Origin: Methanobacteriota archaeon
GTDB taxonomy: Archaea > Thermoplasmatota > Poseidoniia > Poseidoniales > Poseidoniaceae
DNA: 5,828 bases
Assembly (NCBI GenBank): GCA_002719475.1
Contig: PBHQ01000014.1
Span: 84,722 to 90,549, forward strand
Direction: 5' to 3'
In this document: positions 1-3,741 of the stretch, piece after piece
Layout: every line of letters starts with the position of its first letter
Numbering within the stretch: the stretch's first letter is position 1
Made by a program: the position numbers and the translations under genes
The notes under the pieces: model-generated
The model's database searches: none
Seen by the model: only the letters and a program-made list of their open reading frames with translations
What the model was told of the DNA's origin: nothing

Positions 1-210
1 ATGCAAACGGTTTTTCCTTGGAAATTGTTTGATTTGGAGAGAGATGAAGAAGGTATCAAGGCGATATTGAGAGTTCGATTGGAGGATTATCAAGCTGCGT
101 TGGAGAATATGAATTTGAGAGGATTGACTAGCTTGACCAGTTCTGGTAAGATACGTCTGGTTCGAAAGAGGTTGGGTTTGCCTCCTCGTCCACGCAAGAG
201 GAAGCGTTGA
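1..210 (+). CDS. Unrecognised protein with basic C-terminus (probably 3' part of a larger gene)
   Basis: An open frame runs from the first base of the window to a TGA at 208-210. It begins with ATG at base 1, but no upstream sequence is visible, so this Met may be internal and the gene may start outside the window. The 69 visible residues are soluble-looking: a mixed helical stretch rich in Glu, Arg and Leu (about residues 12-40), then a strongly basic tail ending PPRPRKRKR, which could contact nucleic acid or membrane phosphate groups. I do not recognise the family and assign no function. The frame is supported by its codon pattern and by lying on the same strand as the next two genes. A short hairpin followed by five T residues lies just after the stop. 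Confidence 0.5.
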   Translation: MQTVFPWKLFDLERDEEGIKAILRVRLEDYQAALENMNLRGLTSLTSSGKIRLVRKRLGLPPRPRKRKR

Positions 211-211
211 A

Positions 212-232
212 ACCTATCTTTAGGTAGTTTTT
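212..232 (+). terminator. Weak hairpin plus T-tract after the first gene
   Basis: Just after the TGA stop there is an inverted repeat, ACCTA (212-216) and TAGGT (221-225), with a TCTT loop, followed two bases later by TTTTT (228-232). Archaeal RNA polymerase terminates mainly on T-tracts, so this could end the transcript of the upstream gene and separate it from the acidic membrane protein gene. The stem is only 5 bp and AT-rich, so chance is a real alternative. Confidence 0.3.
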
Positions 233-273
233 CCTGCGAAGGGCTTTTGCTCAGAGCAATTGCAGATGCCTGT

Positions 274-825
274 ATGAGCGGTGATGACGAGGTTGAATCC
301 GAGCCCGTCGAAGAAGCATCTGATGAATCGAATAAAACCTCTTCAGAAGAGCCCCGGGAAAGTAGCGAGCCCTCTATAGAAATTGTCGATGAGGATGATG
401 ACCTTGCTGCTGTTGTGGAAGAAGCAATGGATGGAGAAGAGGATGAAGAAGAGCCCGAAGAGGAGTTGGAACAAGCTGAAATCACTCGCGATAAAGAGCC
501 GCTTTTCAAACGCTGGTGGAATGCTGAACACACCAACTTATCTTCAACTCTACCAGAGTTTCGATTTTTGGCTAATGTCGAAGTGAATAGGGGCTTGTTG
601 GTATTATCTCTCTCCACAATTATCCTCCAGTTGTGGAACATGTTGTTCGGAATCGCAACTTCGGCTTCTGGAGCCCGCGAGAATAGCCTGAATTGGTGGA
701 ATTTTTTCTTTGGATCAGGCATGGATAGTGAATTGGCCCCCTCGTTTTCAGACCCATTGGGATGGGCGGTGCTAATCGCTTCATCCTGTGTATTGTTGTC
801 GACCATGCCACGCCCAAAGGATTGA
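274..825 (+). CDS. Small membrane protein with highly acidic N-terminal tail
   Basis: This encodes 183 residues from ATG at 274. A TTG at 247 in the same frame would add nine residues, but it gives a less natural N-terminus and lies inside a small inverted repeat, so ATG is preferred. Neither start has a clear Shine-Dalgarno. Residues 1-75 contain about 35 Asp/Glu against four Lys/Arg and are probably disordered. Two hydrophobic segments follow, about 107-128 and 161-178, joined by an aromatic loop containing NWWNFFFG (140-147). With two TM segments and a basic residue cluster (KR at 79-80) before the first, the acidic tail is predicted to be cytoplasmic, which is inference. The family is not recognised. 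The next gene is also a small two-TM protein in the same frame 24 nt downstream, suggesting an operon and possibly a shared complex. Confidence 0.7.
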   Translation: MSGDDEVESEPVEEASDESNKTSSEEPRESSEPSIEIVDEDDDLAAVVEEAMDGEEDEEEPEEELEQAEITRDKEPLFKRWWNAEHTNLSSTLPEFRFLANVEVNRGLLVLSLSTIILQLWNMLFGIATSASGARENSLNWWNFFFGSGMDSELAPSFSDPLGWAVLIASSCVLLSTMPRPKD

Positions 826-849
826 ATCATCATCGCTCTTCGAGCGTCC

Positions 850-1377
850 ATGGGTGGCGGTGGAGCAGCTCCTCCAGTCAAATTGAATGATGTAGTCATT
901 CTAATTGGTGGAGCCATGGTTTTGGCATCATTCGTGTTGTTGCTTTGGGATTCTGCCACCCATCTTGAGATGCCTTTAGATGACGAGGAACTTCCGCCAG
1001 GAACAAACCCTACTACAGAGGTTTCACAGACATTTGATATGAGCTCGGGTGATGAGGTTATTTTGTCGCTTGAGTTATTGGAATGCCCCGGTATTGATGA
1101 TGCAGGAGACTGTGGCCTCATAGGATATGCTTGGGCCCTTGAAGGAGAAAAATTAGAAGCACAAGATTGGCAGTATAAGAGTTTGAAAGAAGGGGATTCA
1201 TTGGAGGAGAAATTCAAGGCCGATAAAGGTGGAGAATGGACTTTGCAAATAGTCTCAGATTCGGAGGCAATGATGGATATAGATGTTAACCATAGGTGGC
1301 TGTTACCTTGGCTGCTAATGTTCGTTGGAGTAGCTTTGCTTTCTTGGGGAATATGGCAGTCTCAGGGTGAGTCTTGA
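850..1377 (+). CDS. Small membrane protein with extracytoplasmic domain between two TM segments
   Basis: This encodes 175 residues from ATG at 850, the first start codon after an in-frame TGA at 823-825. A Gly/Ala/Pro-rich start (MGGGGAAPP) leads into a hydrophobic segment at about 14-33. A domain of roughly 115 residues (35-149) follows, then a second hydrophobic segment at about 150-169 and a short polar tail. The central domain alternates short hydrophobic strands with turns (for example EVILSLELLEC at 69-79 and WTLQIVS at 130-136), suggesting a beta-sandwich. Its only two cysteines, C79 and C88, are placed where a disulfide could form outside the cell. The topology is inferred to put the domain outside. 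The family is not recognised. It is probably co-transcribed with the preceding membrane protein gene, and its 3' end overlaps the convergent methyltransferase-biotin ligase gene by 16 nt. Confidence 0.7.
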   Translation: MGGGGAAPPVKLNDVVILIGGAMVLASFVLLLWDSATHLEMPLDDEELPPGTNPTTEVSQTFDMSSGDEVILSLELLECPGIDDAGDCGLIGYAWALEGEKLEAQDWQYKSLKEGDSLEEKFKADKGGEWTLQIVSDSEAMMDIDVNHRWLLPWLLMFVGVALLSWGIWQSQGES

Positions 1378-2798
1378 GAATCAAACTCAAATCTCCAATT
1401 ACTATCGAATGTTGTATCACAAATCATTGTTTCACCTTGCTCGTTTTCGACCAGTAATCTTCCAGATTCGTCAAGCCCTACTGGGCGGCCTTTGAGATTA
1501 GAATTGGAGACGATTGCGCCCTCGCATAATTTCAAGGAAAGAATTTTCCAAGCCATACTCAACAACTTCTCGTCATTCGGTACTTGGCAACCTATTCTTT
1601 GTTCCAAAAAACCCGATAATTCTGCATCAATTCTCTTGATCAGAATCTCTGATTCTACCTCTAGATGAGATATACCAGGTCCATTTCTAGGCTTGAGATT
1701 GATACCGATTCCCACAACAGCCATTCCATGCTCAGTTCCGCTTCTTGCCTCTACAAGAGTTCCAGACAATTTTCCTCTTTCAGTCAGAATATCATTTGGC
1801 CATTTTAACCAATGATTTTGCTTCATCAGCGCTTCATCATTAAGACTGTCTATGGCTCTCCATACGGCCATTCCTGCTACCAATTGAAGAATACCTGGGC
1901 TGCGCATTGGAACCAGCCATGAAGCCAACATATCTCCTTCTTGAGAATCCCAAGTTCTGCCTCTCTGTCCTTTTCCTTTGGTTTGTATGTTTAACTGCAG
2001 GCACCTCCCCTCATTACCACCTTGATCAAGCAGTAGGGTGTTGCTTGAATCACCCTCTGTAAAATACTCGATAGTTCGGCTTGACCAAGGTTTCCAAAAA
2101 GCCAGAACTTCGAGGTGTTCACCGTCTCCAAATGTAATCGCTTCAATGGTTCTGTGAGCCCACCCTCTAGCGGTAGATTGTCTGCCAAGATGTCTTCCTA
2201 TAGTAGTTGAAGAACGGATAATCAATACTGTGCCATCATCTTTTAGAAGATTGAAACGATCGATTTCATCCAGCAACAAATCTCCAGAACCTTGCCGCCA
2301 ATCAAGATCGACCATGCCTGCTTCTTCCAAGGGTCCAAGCATCGGCTTACCCGAGGGGGGAGGGTCGAGATAAGGAGGGTTCCAGATTATCAGGTCATAT
2401 TGTCCCTGTCCGGACCAAGCACCGTCGCCTTCTCCTGGGCCTCCTTCAGAAACACTGATTGCGCCTTTCATTCCCAGTTCAGAAATCCGACCTCTAAGTG
2501 CCGCTACAGCAATCGGGTTGATGTCGCAGGTGTGGACATTGAAACCCTTCATCGCAGCCCATATACTGACTGCCCCAGAACCGCAACCAATCTCAAGTAA
2601 TCGTCTTGAATTTCCTTCTCCAAAAATGCTCAAAGAATCGCATAGAATTCCGGTGTCTTCGCCGGGCGGATAGACCGTCGGCGCGATGGCAAGATCTATG
2701 CTCAAACCATCAGGCGCGCACCACTCAACTTCTTGGATGGGGCCTTCGATGAATTGTAATTCACGTTGGATATTCTCGTCATTAAAAGAATCACGCAT
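1362..2798 (-). CDS. HemK2/Mtq2-like methyltransferase fused to biotin protein ligase (BirA/BPL)
   Basis: One continuous 478-residue frame carries two enzymes. Residues 1 to about 236 are a class I SAM-dependent methyltransferase: VYPPGEDTGIL (42-52, the VYxPxEDT signature of HemK2/Mtq2), SAM loop LLEIGCGSG (67-75), acidic CDINP (91-95) and catalytic NPPY (140-143). NPPY with this short form lacking the HemK N-terminal helical domain fits N5-glutamine methylation of release factor aRF1, though other substrates are possible. Residues from about 242 are a biotin ligase: GDSSN (249-253), the biotinyl-AMP loop GKGQRGRTW (275-283), KWPNDI (332-337), KLSGTLVEA (343-351), VVGIGINL (361-368), and a small SH3-like C-terminal domain (about 425-470). 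It should attach biotin to a carboxylase carrier protein, none of which is in view. The methyltransferase sits where bacterial BirA has its DNA-binding domain. AGGGTG, seven bases before the ATG, is a plausible Shine-Dalgarno. Confidence 0.9.
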   Translation of the reverse strand: MRDSFNDENIQRELQFIEGPIQEVEWCAPDGLSIDLAIAPTVYPPGEDTGILCDSLSIFGEGNSRRLLEIGCGSGAVSIWAAMKGFNVHTCDINPIAVAALRGRISELGMKGAISVSEGGPGEGDGAWSGQGQYDLIIWNPPYLDPPPSGKPMLGPLEEAGMVDLDWRQGSGDLLLDEIDRFNLLKDDGTVLIIRSSTTIGRHLGRQSTARGWAHRTIEAITFGDGEHLEVLAFWKPWSSRTIEYFTEGDSSNTLLLDQGGNEGRCLQLNIQTKGKGQRGRTWDSQEGDMLASWLVPMRSPGILQLVAGMAVWRAIDSLNDEALMKQNHWLKWPNDILTERGKLSGTLVEARSGTEHGMAVVGIGINLKPRNGPGISHLEVESEILIKRIDAELSGFLEQRIGCQVPNDEKLLSMAWKILSLKLCEGAIVSNSNLKGRPVGLDESGRLLVENEQGETMICDTTFDSNWRFEFDSQDSP

Positions 2799-2805
2799 GA
2801 AAAAT

Positions 2806-2811
2806 CACCCT
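2806..2811 (-). promoter_or_regulatory. Shine-Dalgarno-like site for the methyltransferase-biotin ligase gene
   Basis: Read on the minus strand, AGGGTG lies seven bases upstream of the ATG at 2798-2796 and resembles the anti-16S complement. It supports the chosen start. No convincing TATA box for this gene was found in the region further upstream. Confidence 0.4.
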
Positions 2812-2937
2812 AAATAGCCAAAAAATCAGGTTTTTCCACGAAGGTTTGATATCGCTAGTTCTAAACTCATTATGCGGGCCGGAACCCAACTGACCTCTGG
2901 GGGCCTGAGCGTAGCCTATGGCTCCTTTGCCGATGGA

Positions 2938-2945
2938 TTTACATA
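2938..2945 (+). promoter_or_regulatory. TATA-like box for tRNA-Lys and possibly the rpoH-rpoB cluster
   Basis: TTTACATA differs by one base from the common euryarchaeal TATA consensus TTTATATA. It lies 37 bases before the tRNA 5' end, so a start about 26 bases downstream of the box centre (near 2968-2970) would leave a leader of roughly a dozen bases for RNase P to remove. It is followed directly by a run of seven C residues (2946-2952). No comparable box is visible between the tRNA and rpoH, so the same promoter may feed both. The assignment rests on spacing and similarity to consensus only. Confidence 0.5.
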
Positions 2946-2982
2946 CCCCCCCACGGTCCGCCGAAAGCCCTGACTACGCGTC

Positions 2983-3056
2983 GGGCCTGTAGCTCAGTCA
3001 GGTAGAGCGCCGGGCTTTTAACCCGGTGGTCGCGGGTTCGAACCCCGTCGGGCCCA
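2983..3056 (+). tRNA. tRNA-Lys (anticodon UUU)
   Basis: All four arms of the cloverleaf can be drawn. The acceptor stem GGGCCTG (2983-2989) pairs with CGGGCCC (3049-3055) with one G-T wobble. The D stem is GCTC/GAGC. The anticodon stem CCGGG (3010-3014) pairs with CCCGG (3022-3026) around the loop CTTTTAA, which puts TTT at 3017-3019 as the anticodon. The variable loop has five bases, and the T arm holds TTCGAAC in a 5-bp stem. The discriminator base is A at 3056. The CCA end is not encoded (the following bases are CTCC), so it must be added after transcription. There is no intron. rpoH begins about 50 bases downstream. Confidence 0.97.
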
Positions 3057-3108
3057 CTCCTGACAACCTATAGGCTCGGTGTTTGAATGGGGCATGTGGG
3101 GTCGGAGA

Positions 3109-3729
3109 ATGGTAGTCAAAAGCGCAACGAAAAAACGTCTTATGGAACTTGGCGTAGATGAGGAATATGCTCACAAACTAGCAACCGACCGAAACATGGC
3201 TGACATCAAGCAACTTTCGATCGATGAAGTTGCCAATGTCGTATCTCTTTCAAAGGATGATGAGAAGTTCTCAGCATTGATGGATGTTATCAGAGAAGTT
3301 GGTGCAACGCGCCGCAAGCGCAAATCCAAGAAAATCACAATCAATGCCAAAGCTGTTGATGACGACGATTTTCCACTTGGCTTGACCAAGTTCAATGTCC
3401 TAAACCACGAGTTGGTCCCTCATCAGGAATTGGTTCCTGAGGAAGAAGAGGAAGAAGCCCTATCTCCGTGGGGGTTAATGGTTGAGGACGAGGATACTGG
3501 CGGACAACGCCTCGCTAAGGAACTCCTGCCAAAGATTCTCATTACTGACCCAGTTATTCAGGTCATCAAGGAGATGGCAGAGAAAGAGGACATGCTTCTT
3601 TCTGCAGCAGACCCCGAACATGTTCCACTGCCAGCAGGATGGTTGGCAGATCGTGTCCTCAAAGTCAATAGGCACAGCCTATCAGCAGGAACTTCGATCG
3701 CATTCAGGCTCATTGTGGAGGGCAACTGA
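3109..3729 (+). CDS. rpoH: DNA-directed RNA polymerase subunit H (Rpo5) with long N-terminal extension
   Basis: This encodes 206 residues from ATG at 3109. In-frame alternatives are ATG at 3094 and GTG at 3079; none has a well-spaced Shine-Dalgarno, and 3109 was chosen because it gives a natural MVVKSATKKR start. The RpoH domain, homologous to the C-terminal domain of eukaryotic Rpb5, lies at about 94-206: FNVLNHELVPHQELVPEEEE (95-114), LPKILITDP (140-148), and the closing VLKVNRHSLSAGTSIAFRLI (183-202). Archaeal RpoH is normally about 75-85 residues; here the domain itself is enlarged by insertions after the Glu run and after ITDP. Residues 1-66 form an extra, probably helical domain that may be helix-hairpin-helix-like, joined by a basic linker (TRRKRKSKK, 67-75) and an acidic DDDD. 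The role is assembly of the polymerase jaw near downstream DNA. rpoB starts 12 nt after the stop. Confidence 0.92.
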   Translation: MVVKSATKKRLMELGVDEEYAHKLATDRNMADIKQLSIDEVANVVSLSKDDEKFSALMDVIREVGATRRKRKSKKITINAKAVDDDDFPLGLTKFNVLNHELVPHQELVPEEEEEEALSPWGLMVEDEDTGGQRLAKELLPKILITDPVIQVIKEMAEKEDMLLSAADPEHVPLPAGWLADRVLKVNRHSLSAGTSIAFRLIVEGN

Positions 3730-3735
3730 GGAGGG
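3730..3735 (+). promoter_or_regulatory. Shine-Dalgarno for rpoB
   Basis: GGAGGG starts immediately after the rpoH stop codon and ends six bases before the rpoB ATG at 3742. It is the strongest ribosome binding site in the window. It fixes the rpoB start and shows that rpoB can be translated from an internal position on a shared rpoH-rpoB message. Confidence 0.8.
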
Positions 3736-3741
3736 ATTTTC

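Larger units (their letters stand above)
2799..2982. other. Divergent intergenic region, GC-rich on its right half
   Basis: This separates the minus-strand methyltransferase-biotin ligase gene from the tRNA-Lys/rpoH/rpoB cluster and must hold the promoters of both. The left part (to about 2870) is AT-rich with T and A runs. The right part (about 2875-2982) is clearly richer in G and C than the genes around it and contains the TATA-like box, a C7 run and small inverted repeats such as AGCC-TAT-GGCT at 2913-2923. An open frame of 33 codons (ATG at 2872, TGA at 2971-2973) lies here, but it has no Shine-Dalgarno and overlaps the TATA box, so it is not called as a gene. Confidence 0.6.

Noticed and set aside
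247..259. Inverted repeat TTGCT-CAG-AGCAA before the acidic membrane protein gene
   Set aside because: A 5-bp stem with a 3-base loop is expected by chance, is not followed by a T-tract, and is not at a position typical of an archaeal operator.
90..1217. 375-codon open frame on the minus strand covering three plus-strand genes
   Set aside because: It is Ser-rich and low-complexity where it lies opposite the Asp/Glu-rich tail, crosses two intergenic gaps, and has no recognisable domain. The plus-strand genes have coherent membrane topology and sensible ends, so this is an antisense artefact of their codon bias.
1991..2188. Possibility that the methyltransferase and ligase are two genes joined by a frame error
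   Set aside because: Both domains read in one frame with coherent sequence on each side of the junction and no stop or start between them, so a true fusion is the simpler reading, though only relatives can settle it.
2292..2600. 102-codon plus-strand open frame
   Set aside because: It lies entirely opposite the methyltransferase domain, whose motifs are unmistakable, and shows no domain of its own.
2872..2973. 33-codon open frame upstream of tRNA-Lys
   Set aside because: No Shine-Dalgarno, overlaps the TATA-like box and the predicted transcription start, and the peptide has no recognisable feature. It is mentioned as a possibility only in the intergenic entry.
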